This document shows positions 1 to 5,570 of a stretch of DNA of 5,570 bases, in pieces; positions within the stretch are counted from its first letter, which is position 1, and the number at the start of each line of letters is the position of its first letter. Origin of the DNA: Bacillota bacterium (GTDB lineage: Bacteria; Bacillota; Clostridia; Christensenellales; SZUA-584). Location: positions 1-5,570 of the forward strand of contig JAEZIW010000023.1 in the NCBI GenBank assembly GCA_023436525.1. Direction: 5' to 3'. The notes below the pieces were generated by a model. It saw only the letters and a list, made by a program, of their open reading frames with translations. It was not told where the DNA came from and made no database searches. The translations under genes were made by a program, and so were the position numbers.

Positions 1-3
1 AGA

Positions 4-789
4 TTAACCTGCCTCATAGATATCAACAGAAGTATACAATTGAATGTTTAAATCAAACAGAAAGTCTTTGTATGTGTCCTTCAGCGTCGAGTCGGTGATG
101 ATTTTATCGGCAAAGCTGAAGTCGCCAACCCGGTAAAACGATTTTTCACCGAAATGCGACGCAGGGCAGACGACTGAGACGGTGCTGGCCATTTTACAGG
201 CTTGCTGTATCAGTGATGCCTTGTTTATGCTGGAGACTGTGATGCCGAAATTCTTGCTGATACCGTCTACCTCCACAATTAAGTGGTTCAACGAGAAATT
301 CTGCATATTGTTGATGGCGAGCTGACCGAAAACCGCATACTCTTCAAGATCGCCCCCCAGCAGTATCATGTGGTTGCCGGGTGACGCGGAAAATTCCAGA
401 GCGATCAACAGGTCGTTTGTCAACACAGTCAGGTTGTTTTTTTGTGTCAGTCTCTTTGCAATGCATCGGTTGGTGCGTCCGTCTGTCAGCATGATGATAT
501 CATTATCCGAAACGAGATGGAAAACGGTATCGGCGATCTCCTGGAGCTGAGATTGATCGGGATCGTTATGCGGCTGCTCAAAAGGAATAAACGTTTCATA
601 GTCGATTTCTTCATTAATAACGGCACCGCCGTGAGTCCGTTTTAAATACCCTTCGTTCTCAAGTTTCTCCAAATCCCTGCGAATGGTTACTTCGGTGACA
701 TTTAATATACTGGAAAGCATGGCGACAGAAACATGCTTATCTCTTTCAAGATAGTTTTTTATTATGCTGATGCGTTCGATAGCAAACAT
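4..789 (-). CDS. DeoR-family transcriptional regulator, divergent from a sugar ABC operon
   Basis: This is a DNA-binding regulator of sugar metabolism or uptake, acting in the cytoplasm. With the start at 789 it has 261 residues, close to the usual family length of about 250-260. Residues 1-56 form the DeoR winged helix-turn-helix: the motif TEVTIRRDLEKLENEGYLKR (32-51) and the following HGGA are classic. The rest matches the DeoR C-terminal sensor domain, seen in LTVLTND (119-126), ILLGGDL (142-148), VDGISKNFGIT (174-184) and HFGEKSF (212-218). An alternative GTG start at 798 would add three residues; I prefer the ATG at 789 because family members typically begin with M-F-x-x-E-R and a GGGTG sits six bases before it. 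Several sensor-loop residues differ from the family pattern: T-D-G-R-T-N (102-107) replaces D-S-G-T-T. Control of the neighbouring transporter is inferred from divergent orientation. No other gene is visible downstream before the window edge. Confidence 0.93.
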   Translation of the reverse strand: MFAIERISIIKNYLERDKHVSVAMLSSILNVTEVTIRRDLEKLENEGYLKRTHGGAVINEEIDYETFIPFEQPHNDPDQSQLQEIADTVFHLVSDNDIIMLTDGRTNRCIAKRLTQKNNLTVLTNDLLIALEFSASPGNHMILLGGDLEEYAVFGQLAINNMQNFSLNHLIVEVDGISKNFGITVSSINKASLIQQACKMASTVSVVCPASHFGEKSFYRVGDFSFADKIITDSTLKDTYKDFLFDLNIQLYTSVDIYEAG

Positions 790-795
790 ATAAAA

Positions 796-800
796 CACCC
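796..800 (-). promoter_or_regulatory. Weak ribosome binding site deciding the regulator start
   Basis: On the minus strand GGGTG is followed by six bases (TTTTAT) and then the ATG at 789-787. GGTG can pair with the end of 16S rRNA, though less well than the AAGGAG sites of the transport genes. No comparable site precedes the GTG at 798, so this favours the 261-residue form. A weak site would fit a low-abundance regulator. Confidence 0.4.
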
Positions 801-831
801 GAATTGATATGAAATAATAGAACTGCTATCC

Positions 832-860
832 ATGATACAATATATGTATTGTTTTTTCAA
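832..860 (-). promoter_or_regulatory. Sigma-A type promoter of the DeoR-family regulator
   Basis: Read on the minus strand, the -35 box is TTGAAA (860-855), the spacer is exactly 17 bases and the -10 box is TATCAT (837-832). Each box matches the consensus at five of six positions. Transcription would begin near 825, giving a leader of roughly 36 bases before the ATG at 789. An inverted repeat lies in the spacer (837-852), which would allow autoregulation; that is inference. Confidence 0.7.
837..852. repeat. Inverted repeat inside the regulator promoter (candidate operator)
   Basis: ACAATA (837-842) and TATTGT (847-852) are perfect inverted copies separated by TATG. They occupy most of the spacer between the -35 and -10 boxes of the minus-strand promoter, where a bound repressor would block RNA polymerase. 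The sequence is AT-rich, so a chance match is possible, and no second copy was found near the transport promoter. Confidence 0.35.
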
Positions 861-913
861 CCAGTAAAACAAAAGAAAGAAAAGGGAAACGATTCGAAGA
901 CAAGGGCAAAAAA

Positions 914-1001
914 ACGAACACAATCTGATTGACATCTTCATTTTAAAGTGATAGAATTCGTAAATAGAAGACAAACACAAATAAACGAACCAATACGAAC
1001 A
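914..1001. promoter_or_regulatory. ACRAACA direct repeats around the transport promoter (candidate DeoR operator)
   Basis: Four near-identical copies occur in the same orientation: ACGAACA (914-920), ACAAACA (971-977), ACGAACC (985-991) and ACGAACA (995-1001). The first lies just upstream of the plus-strand -35 box and the other three just after the predicted transcription start. Family knowledge: many DeoR-type repressors recognise short A/C-rich direct repeats, often several per operator. The last two copies are 10 bp apart, so they face the same side of the helix. Binding by the divergent regulator is inference. Confidence 0.45.
929..957 (+). promoter_or_regulatory. Strong sigma-A promoter of the sugar ABC operon
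   Basis: A perfect TTGACA (929-934) is followed by a 17-base spacer and TAGAAT (952-957, five of six matches), with the extended -10 element TG one base before it (949-950). The 60 or so bases upstream are very A-rich and could act as an UP element. Transcription would start near 964, leaving a leader of about 116 bases before the gene at 1081. This is the only close-to-consensus plus-strand promoter I found in the intergenic region. Confidence 0.8.
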
Positions 1002-1026
1002 TATATTCAATGAAATTAAAATCGGT

Positions 1027-1038
1027 TTACCCGGGTAA
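1027..1038. repeat. Perfect 12-bp palindrome in the operon leader, copy 1
   Basis: TTACCCGGGTAA reads the same on both strands. It lies about 65 bases after the predicted transcription start and has the even-length, CG-centred form typical of LacI-family operators. It does not resemble the ACRAACA repeats upstream. As RNA it could form only a very short, tight hairpin, so a DNA-level role is more likely. The binding protein is unknown. Confidence 0.5.
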
Positions 1039-1042
1039 CATA

Positions 1043-1054
1043 TACACCGGTGTA
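1043..1054. repeat. Perfect 12-bp palindrome in the operon leader, copy 2
   Basis: TACACCGGTGTA is a second perfect palindrome, centred 16 bp downstream of the first. Both share a CCGG core region and T/A-rich outer bases, but they are not the same sequence. It ends 14 bases before the AAGGAG ribosome binding site at 1069-1074, so a protein bound here would act as a roadblock rather than by covering the promoter. Confidence 0.5.
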
Positions 1055-1080
1055 AAAAAAATATAATCAAGGAGAGAGAA

Positions 1081-2226
1081 ATGAAAAAAGTATTACTGAG
1101 TCTCTTGGTTTTTGCGATGGCTTTTTCGCTCGTGGCTTGCGGCGGAACAACTACGCCTTCGGCAAGTGCTGAATCTTCGGCCCCCGCTGAATCCGCGGCT
1201 CCTTCTGAATCTGTAGAAGCAGTTGAAGGCGCTGGTGACCACATTGTTGGTATTTCGATGCCCACAAAGTCGAGCGAACGCTGGATCAAAGACGGCGACA
1301 AGATGAAAGAGATCCTCGAAGCTAAGGGATACAAAGTTGATATGCAGTATGCTGAAGACGATATCCCGACCCAGAAATCTCAGATTGAAAACATGATCGC
1401 TACAGGCGCTGATGTTCTCATTATCGCTGCTGTTGACGGTTCCACACTGTCCGCAACTCTTGATCAGGCCGGCAAAGACGGCGTGAAGATCATCTCCTAT
1501 GACCGCTTGCTGGTTGATACGGACGCTGTTTCTTACTATGCAACGTTTGATAACAGAGGCGTTGGCAAACTGCAGGCTCAGTCGCTGGTTGACGGCCTCA
1601 AAGCCAAAAAGGGCGATGGCCCGTACAACGTCGAGTTGTTCGCAGGATCTCCTGACGACACCAACTCCTTCTACTTCTACTCGGGCGCTATGGACGTTCT
1701 GCAGCCGCTGATCGATGACGGCACAATCGTGGTTCCCTCCGGCCAGACGAAGCAGGAAGATATTGGAACACTTCGTTGGGACGGTGCTGTGGCTCAGGCT
1801 CGTATGGATGCGATCCTTGCTGCGAACTACACCTCCGGCAAACAGCTTGATGGCGTACTGTCTCCGTATGACGGCCTTTCCAGAGGTATCATTTCGGCGC
1901 TGGTATCCTTCGGTTATGAAGTTGGCACAGACAACTGGCCGATCGTAACTGGTCAGGACGCTGAAGCGGCTTCGATCAAAATGATCATCTCCGGCGACCA
2001 GTATTCCACAATACTGAAAGACACAAGAGACCTCGCAGCTGTTGCGGCTGGCATGGTTGACGCTCTGCTGACCGGTTCCGAACCGGAAATCAACGACACA
2101 ACAACGTATGACAACAATGTGAAAGTTGTTCCGTCATATCTGCTGATTCCGTACACAGTTACAGTTGATAACTATCAGGAACTCGTTATGGATTCCGGCT
2201 ATCTGAAACCCGAAGACATTCAATAA
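1081..2226 (+). CDS. chvE: ChvE-like sugar ABC transporter substrate-binding lipoprotein
   Basis: This lipoprotein captures sugar for the ABC importer, outside the membrane. Residues 1-20 are a lipoprotein signal peptide (positive start MKK, hydrophobic core, lipobox LVAC); Cys20 would be lipid-modified, anchoring the protein. A flexible Ser/Ala/Glu tether spans about 21-50. The remaining residues match a type I periplasmic-binding fold very close to ChvE, with MPTKSSERW (60-68) in the first lobe, and further on SYDRLL, YYATFDNRGVG, SPDDTNSF, GTLRWD, LSPYDGLSRG and GQDAE. Its 381 residues include the tether, making it slightly longer than the Gram-negative form. AAGGAG at 1069-1074 lies six bases from the ATG. 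By eye its codons favour C- and G-ending forms more than those of the ATPase gene, as expected for an abundant protein. ChvE proteins bind several aldoses, so the exact sugar is open. Confidence 0.95.
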   Translation: MKKVLLSLLVFAMAFSLVACGGTTTPSASAESSAPAESAAPSESVEAVEGAGDHIVGISMPTKSSERWIKDGDKMKEILEAKGYKVDMQYAEDDIPTQKSQIENMIATGADVLIIAAVDGSTLSATLDQAGKDGVKIISYDRLLVDTDAVSYYATFDNRGVGKLQAQSLVDGLKAKKGDGPYNVELFAGSPDDTNSFYFYSGAMDVLQPLIDDGTIVVPSGQTKQEDIGTLRWDGAVAQARMDAILAANYTSGKQLDGVLSPYDGLSRGIISALVSFGYEVGTDNWPIVTGQDAEAASIKMIISGDQYSTILKDTRDLAAVAAGMVDALLTGSEPEINDTTTYDNNVKVVPSYLLIPYTVTVDNYQELVMDSGYLKPEDIQ

Positions 2227-2252
2227 CTCCGGTACATAATAGTCAATTAGGA

Positions 2253-2291
2253 TTTTGGTCGGCTGGTGCTTATGGCACCAGCCGATTAAAA
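2253..2291 (+). other. Intercistronic stem-loop between binding protein and ATPase genes
   Basis: TCGGCTGGTGC (2259-2269) pairs perfectly with GCACCAGCCGA (2275-2285) around a five-base loop. Four A-T pairs and two G-T pairs can lengthen it to about 17 pairs (2253-2258 with 2286-2291). No run of T follows, so it is unlikely to be a full terminator. In sugar ABC operons such hairpins often protect the binding-protein mRNA from 3' decay and lower expression of the downstream membrane genes; that role is inferred here. Confidence 0.7.
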
Positions 2292-2345
2292 CTATCACGA
2301 TGGTTGCTATGCTTAATATCGCGGCAGATATAAAGGAGTGAGACG

Positions 2346-3890
2346 ATGGAAAACTACATTTTAGAGATGAGGAATATTACCAAGACATTTCCGGGCGTCA
2401 AAGCTCTTGATAATGTGAATTTAAAGGTTAAGCCTAAACATATACATGCTTTGGTTGGGGAGAACGGTGCCGGCAAATCAACGCTGATGAACGTGTTAAG
2501 CGGCGTATATCCCCACGGGACATATGAGGGCGACATCATCGTTGAGGGTGAAGTTTGCGCGTTTAAATTCATCAATGACAGTGAGGCTAAAGGCATTGCC
2601 ATTATCCATCAAGAGCTCGCATTGATACCGACCCTATCGATTGCGGAAAACGTTTTTTTGGGGAACGAGCAGACAGACCGGGGAGTTATCATCAATTGGA
2701 ACAAAACGCACAGCAGAACGATTGAAATGCTTAAAAAGGTCGGTTTGAATGAGAACATCGAAACGAAAATCAAAGACATAGGCCTTGGCAAGCAGCAGTT
2801 GGTTGAGATCGTTAAAGCTTTGGCCAAAGATGTTAAAATTTTGATACTTGATGAACCGACAGCTGCACTTAACGATGAAGATTCGAGTCATTTGCTCGAT
2901 CTCCTCGTCGATTTGAAAGAGCATGGGATCACAAGCATCATCATTTCACATAAACTGAACGAAGTGACGAAGGTGGCAGACGAGATCACGATTATCCGTG
3001 ACGGTGCCGTGATTGAAAACCTTGTGAAGGGCGAAGACGATATCAGCGAGGGGCGCATCATCAAAGCGATGGTCGGCCGAGAACTGACAGACCGTTTCCC
3101 GAAAAGAAAACACGAGGTGGGTGATGTTCGTTTCGAGGTGAAAAACTGGAACGTTTTTAATCCCCTTGATCCGGATAAACAGGTTCTGTTTAATATCAAC
3201 ATGAATGTGAGAAAAGGCGAGGTTGTTGGTATTTCGGGGCTGATGGGCGCGGGGCGTACCGAGTTTGCAATGAGTGTGTTCGGCGGTGCATATGGCAAGA
3301 AGATATCCGGCCAAGTCATCAAAGACGGCAAAGAGCTTACGATGCACGATGTCAGCGATGCCATAAAAAACGGTATTGCGTATGCAACGGAAGACCGTAA
3401 AACAGCGGGACTGATACTCATTGACGACATCAAGAGAAATATTTCGCTGGCCGCCTTAAAATCTTTGAAGAAGGGTACCGTTATCGACGACAATCTTGAG
3501 ATTAAAGTTGGAGAAGAATACAGAGAAAAGCTCAACATCAAATCCTCCAGCGTTTTGCAAAAGACAGGCAATCTCTCAGGCGGTAACCAACAAAAAGTTG
3601 TTTTCAGCAAATGGATTTTTGCTGATCCGGATGTGCTTTTGCTCGATGAACCCACGAGAGGCATCGATGTCGGCGCAAAATACGAAATATATTGCATTAT
3701 CAATGAGCTTGCTGAAAAGGGCAAATCGATTATAATGATATCATCAGAGTTGCCTGAAATTCTCGGCATGTGTGACAGGGTTTACGTCATGAACAGAGGG
3801 GCAATTGTCGGCGAACTCGACGCAAAAGAAGCTTCTCAGGAGAAAATTATGCACTGCATAATGCAAAGCAACAAGGAGGTAACGAAATGA
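2346..3890 (+). CDS. mmsA: Sugar ABC transporter ATP-binding protein with two nucleotide-binding domains
   Basis: This is the cytoplasmic motor of the importer and resembles MmsA/GguA, the partner of ChvE-type binding proteins. It has 514 residues, normal for the family. Domain 1 has Walker A GENGAGKST (38-46), a divergent signature IGLGKQQ (145-151), Walker B ending DEPT (169-172) and the switch histidine His202. Domain 2 has a degenerate Walker A GLMGAGRT (298-305) with Arg in place of Lys, a canonical signature LSGGNQQ (410-416), DEPTRGIDVG (434-443) and Ser467 where the switch histidine would be. This asymmetry is usual for carbohydrate ABC ATPases of the CUT2 class: one composite site is active and the other is degenerate. 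AAAGGAGTGA (2332-2341) precedes the ATG. The stop overlaps the permease start by four bases (ATGA), indicating translational coupling. RbsA or XylG-like function is the alternative, but the ChvE neighbour favours this call. Confidence 0.94.
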   Translation: MENYILEMRNITKTFPGVKALDNVNLKVKPKHIHALVGENGAGKSTLMNVLSGVYPHGTYEGDIIVEGEVCAFKFINDSEAKGIAIIHQELALIPTLSIAENVFLGNEQTDRGVIINWNKTHSRTIEMLKKVGLNENIETKIKDIGLGKQQLVEIVKALAKDVKILILDEPTAALNDEDSSHLLDLLVDLKEHGITSIIISHKLNEVTKVADEITIIRDGAVIENLVKGEDDISEGRIIKAMVGRELTDRFPKRKHEVGDVRFEVKNWNVFNPLDPDKQVLFNINMNVRKGEVVGISGLMGAGRTEFAMSVFGGAYGKKISGQVIKDGKELTMHDVSDAIKNGIAYATEDRKTAGLILIDDIKRNISLAALKSLKKGTVIDDNLEIKVGEEYREKLNIKSSSVLQKTGNLSGGNQQKVVFSKWIFADPDVLLLDEPTRGIDVGAKYEIYCIINELAEKGKSIIMISSELPEILGMCDRVYVMNRGAIVGELDAKEASQEKIMHCIMQSNKEVTK

Positions 3891-5059
3891 AGAATAATCT
3901 CGGGAGCTCTATAAAAAGCTCCTTGAAACAAAACGCGATGATTTTTGCGCTCGTCATTGTGATGGTCCTTTTTCTGATTTTAACACAGGGCGTACTTCTT
4001 CAGCCGTTGAACATTTCTAATATTATTCAGCAAAACGCTTATGTGCTGATTCTCGCTATCGGTATGCTGCTTTGTATATTAATAAGCGGTAATATCGACC
4101 TTTCAGTCGGTTCGGTAGCCGGCTTTGTGGGAGCGATTTCGGCTGTGTTCATTCTTAAAATGCACATACCGGTGCTTCCGGCTATACTCATGTCGTTGGC
4201 TGTCGGTGTCTTAATTGGTATGTGGCATGGTTTCTGGATCGCGTTTATCGGTGTTCCGGCGTTCATCGCGACATTGGCCGGCCTGCTGATATTCAGAGGT
4301 TTGACGATGACCGTGCTTAACGGAACGAGCCTTGCACCGCTGCCCGAAGGTTATACATTTGTGGCCGCCGGTTTTGTGCCCGATATTGTGGCAATAGAAG
4401 GCATTAATCTGCTCGCTCTTCTTTCCGGTATTATTGCATCAATGCTTTTCATCATCTCTGAAATCAACAAGCGCAAGAATAAAAAACGGTACAACTTTGC
4501 TGTGAACTCCTTGTTCGCTTTCTGGGCAAGAATCATTCTTATCGTGGCAATAATCAACTTCTTTACATTCCAGCTTGCGAGCTATCGCGGGCTTCCCATG
4601 GTGCTGGTGGTTGTTGTTATACTGGTGCTTATCTACTCGTTTATCACCAATAAAACAATACCCGGGCGTCATATCTATGCGTTCGGCGGCAACCCCAAGG
4701 CAGCTGTGCTTTCCGGTATTAAAACGAAGCGCATCCTCTTCTGGGTGTATGTTAACATGGGCTTTTTGGCGGCGCTGGCCGGTATCATCTTCACGGGCCG
4801 CTTGAACTCAGCCACACCGAAATCCGGTAACGGTTTCGAACTTGATGCGATTGCGTCGTGCTTCATCGGCGGTGCGTCAACAACAGGCGGTATCGGTACA
4901 GTGGTTGGCGCCATCGTCGGCGGTCTGCTGATGGGCGTTCTGAATAACGGTATGTCCATCATGGGCGTCAGTATCGACTTGCAGCAGACAATTAAAGGTA
5001 TCGTTCTGATCGCGGCTGTCGGCTTCGATGTCTGGTCTAAATCCAGAACAAAAGTCTGA
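3887..5059 (+). CDS. mmsB: Sugar ABC transporter permease, MmsB/GguB type
   Basis: This integral membrane protein would form the sugar channel, probably as a homodimer joined to the dual-domain ATPase. It has 390 residues and many hydrophobic segments, the first at about 17-34. GNIDLSVGS (68-76) is a hallmark of CUT2 sugar permeases, as are GVPAFIATLAG further on and GRHIYAFGGNPKAAVLSGI (260-278), the cytoplasmic loop that contacts the ATPase. FIGGASTTGGIGTVVGA near the C-terminus is also typical. A charged loop, NKRKNKKRYN, separates two membrane segments in the middle; this extra central region distinguishes GguB/XylH-type permeases from the shorter RbsC type. The ATG sits six bases after a full AAGGAGGT (3873-3880) that lies within the ATPase gene. 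It is the last gene of the operon before a likely terminator. XylH is the main alternative name. Confidence 0.94.
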   Translation: MKNNLGSSIKSSLKQNAMIFALVIVMVLFLILTQGVLLQPLNISNIIQQNAYVLILAIGMLLCILISGNIDLSVGSVAGFVGAISAVFILKMHIPVLPAILMSLAVGVLIGMWHGFWIAFIGVPAFIATLAGLLIFRGLTMTVLNGTSLAPLPEGYTFVAAGFVPDIVAIEGINLLALLSGIIASMLFIISEINKRKNKKRYNFAVNSLFAFWARIILIVAIINFFTFQLASYRGLPMVLVVVVILVLIYSFITNKTIPGRHIYAFGGNPKAAVLSGIKTKRILFWVYVNMGFLAALAGIIFTGRLNSATPKSGNGFELDAIASCFIGGASTTGGIGTVVGAIVGGLLMGVLNNGMSIMGVSIDLQQTIKGIVLIAAVGFDVWSKSRTKV

Positions 5060-5067
5060 TAACAGCA

Positions 5068-5120
5068 CGATAATTCAATTATCGGGAGCTCTTGCCTCCT
5101 TATGCCGCCCTTAAAGCGGC
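5068..5120 (+). other. Two small stem-loops just after the permease stop
   Basis: CGATAAT (5068-5074) pairs with ATTATCG (5078-5084) around a three-base loop, starting nine bases after the stop codon. GCCGC (5104-5108) then pairs with GCGGC (5116-5120) around seven bases. Neither is followed by a T run. They may simply stabilise the 3' end of the mRNA ahead of the larger terminator; the second is short enough to be chance. Confidence 0.4.
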
Positions 5121-5133
5121 AAGATCATATTGT

Positions 5134-5171
5134 ACCCCTCTTCAAGCTGCTTGAAGAGGGGTTGATTATTT
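5134..5171 (+). terminator. Probable intrinsic terminator of the sugar ABC operon
   Basis: ACCCCTCTTCAAG (5134-5146) pairs perfectly with CTTGAAGAGGGGT (5150-5162) around the loop CTG, giving 13 pairs with a GC-rich base. The tail TTGATTATTT that follows is T-rich but interrupted, so efficiency may be incomplete. It lies 75 bases after the permease stop with no gene between, as expected for the end of the operon. Confidence 0.7.
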
Positions 5172-5510
5172 CCCGAGCAAACTCAGCAAAAACAATCCCA
5201 ACATCAGAAAGCTTTTCATCAATGGGAACGATGACCGTTTTTTTACGGCATCAGAACCGGAACCGAAAAATTTGCAACAGGCTGTCGACTCTTGGGGCAA
5301 TTGCTGGTTGCTGTGTCATGCTCTTAAGGCCTAAGAGCGCCAAAAGAATCTCTTAACGCAGCCCTTTTGACGAGCGCGCAGCCGCGTGGGGGAGAGGAAA
5401 GGATAAAAACACGTCACTACCCTACGGTACCTTGTGTCATCTCACAATCAACCGCATAGGCTTTCTTTTTAAAAGGGAAGGCTTCGTTATAGCGAAGCAA
5501 TTTTGATGCA
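5172..5510. other. Intergenic stretch with no convincing gene
   Basis: I found no reading frame here with a ribosome binding site, recognisable motifs or a family match on either strand, and no tRNA or rRNA pattern. The 84-codon plus-strand frame that crosses it (5102-5356) starts inside a stem-loop and runs through the terminator. Small local structures are visible: GATG-A-CCGT (5230-5238) pairs with ACGGCATC (5245-5252) across a loop of six T; GCTCTTA (5320-5326) pairs with TAAGAGC (5332-5338); GCTTCG (5481-5486) pairs with CGAAGC (5493-5498). The part from about 5365 to 5470 differs in texture, with a GC-rich block followed by an A-rich one, and might be a dispersed non-coding repeat. Confidence 0.6.
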
Positions 5511-5543
5511 ATAAAAAACAGACTCGGAGGAGCCGGGTCTGTT
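5511..5543 (-). terminator. Probable intrinsic terminator for a minus-strand gene to the right
   Basis: Read on the minus strand, AACAGACCCGG (5543-5533) pairs with CCGAGTCTGTT (5527-5517) around a five-base loop, with one G-T pair among 11. The second arm runs straight into T bases (six in a row counting the stem end) and then ATTG. On the plus strand no T run follows, so the orientation is clear. It implies a gene beyond the right edge transcribed towards this operon. Confidence 0.7.
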
Positions 5544-5570
5544 CAGCAGCTGTATTGCTTAATTGTACGT

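Noticed and set aside
1026..1054. A catabolite-response (cre) element for CcpA in the leader.
   Set aside because: The palindromes have a CG centre, but several conserved positions of the cre consensus are not met in either one.
964..1080. A riboswitch or attenuator in the roughly 116-base leader.
   Set aside because: No extended stems, terminator-antiterminator pair or known conserved core is visible; the only structures are short DNA-type palindromes.
762..1334. A 190-codon minus-strand frame overlapping the regulator start, the divergent control region and the binding-protein gene.
   Set aside because: It runs across two promoters and antisense to a clear signal peptide and tether, has low-complexity Ala/Ser/Glu content mirrored from that tether, and shows no family motif.
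2778..2798. The missing LSGGQ signature in ATPase domain 1 and the Lys-to-Arg change in Walker A of domain 2 as signs of gene decay.
   Set aside because: Both are normal for dual-domain carbohydrate ABC ATPases of this class, and the gene is full-length with all other motifs intact.
2888..3769. A 293-codon minus-strand frame antisense to the ATPase gene.
   Set aside because: The plus strand here encodes unmistakable ABC ATPase motifs; the antisense product is Ser/Ile/Pro-rich with no recognisable domain and no ribosome binding site.
5102..5356. An 84-codon plus-strand frame after the operon.
   Set aside because: It begins within one stem-loop, reads through the 13-bp terminator stem, lacks a well-placed ribosome binding site and matches nothing I recognise.

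Overview
The window holds one complete, ordinary-looking sugar-uptake locus, probably from a Bacillota genome of the class Clostridia. The reasons are AAGGAG-type ribosome binding sites before every transport gene, a short lipoprotein signal peptide ending in LVAC followed by a Ser/Ala/Glu-rich tether, consensus sigma-A promoters and intrinsic terminators. GC content is moderate by eye. No marker gene allows a species call.

Layout: a DeoR-family transcription regulator lies on the minus strand at the left edge (stop at 4-6, probable start at 789). A divergent control region (790-1080) carries a recognisable promoter for each direction and several repeat or palindrome candidates for operators. 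Then follow three plus-strand genes: a ChvE-like periplasmic-type sugar-binding lipoprotein (1081-2226), a double-domain sugar ABC ATPase of the MmsA/GguA type (2346-3890) and a sugar ABC permease of the MmsB/GguB type (3887-5059). A stem-loop sits between the first and second transport genes. The second and third overlap by four bases. After the permease come several stem-loops, including a likely terminator at 5134-5171. About 340 bases with no convincing gene follow, and then a hairpin with a T tract on the minus strand near the right edge, which suggests that the next gene on the right points back towards this operon.

How it works together: the lipoprotein captures a monosaccharide outside the membrane and delivers it to a channel formed by two permease copies, and the dual-domain ATPase drives transport. 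The divergent regulator most likely controls this operon, but that is inferred from position only. No kinase, isomerase or other catabolic gene is in view, so the sugar cannot be named; the ChvE family is known to bind several aldoses such as glucose, galactose, arabinose and xylose.

No new system is evident. The points most worth a second look are two 12-bp palindromes in the transport-gene leader that do not resemble the repeats nearby, and a regulator whose effector-binding loops depart from the usual DeoR pattern.
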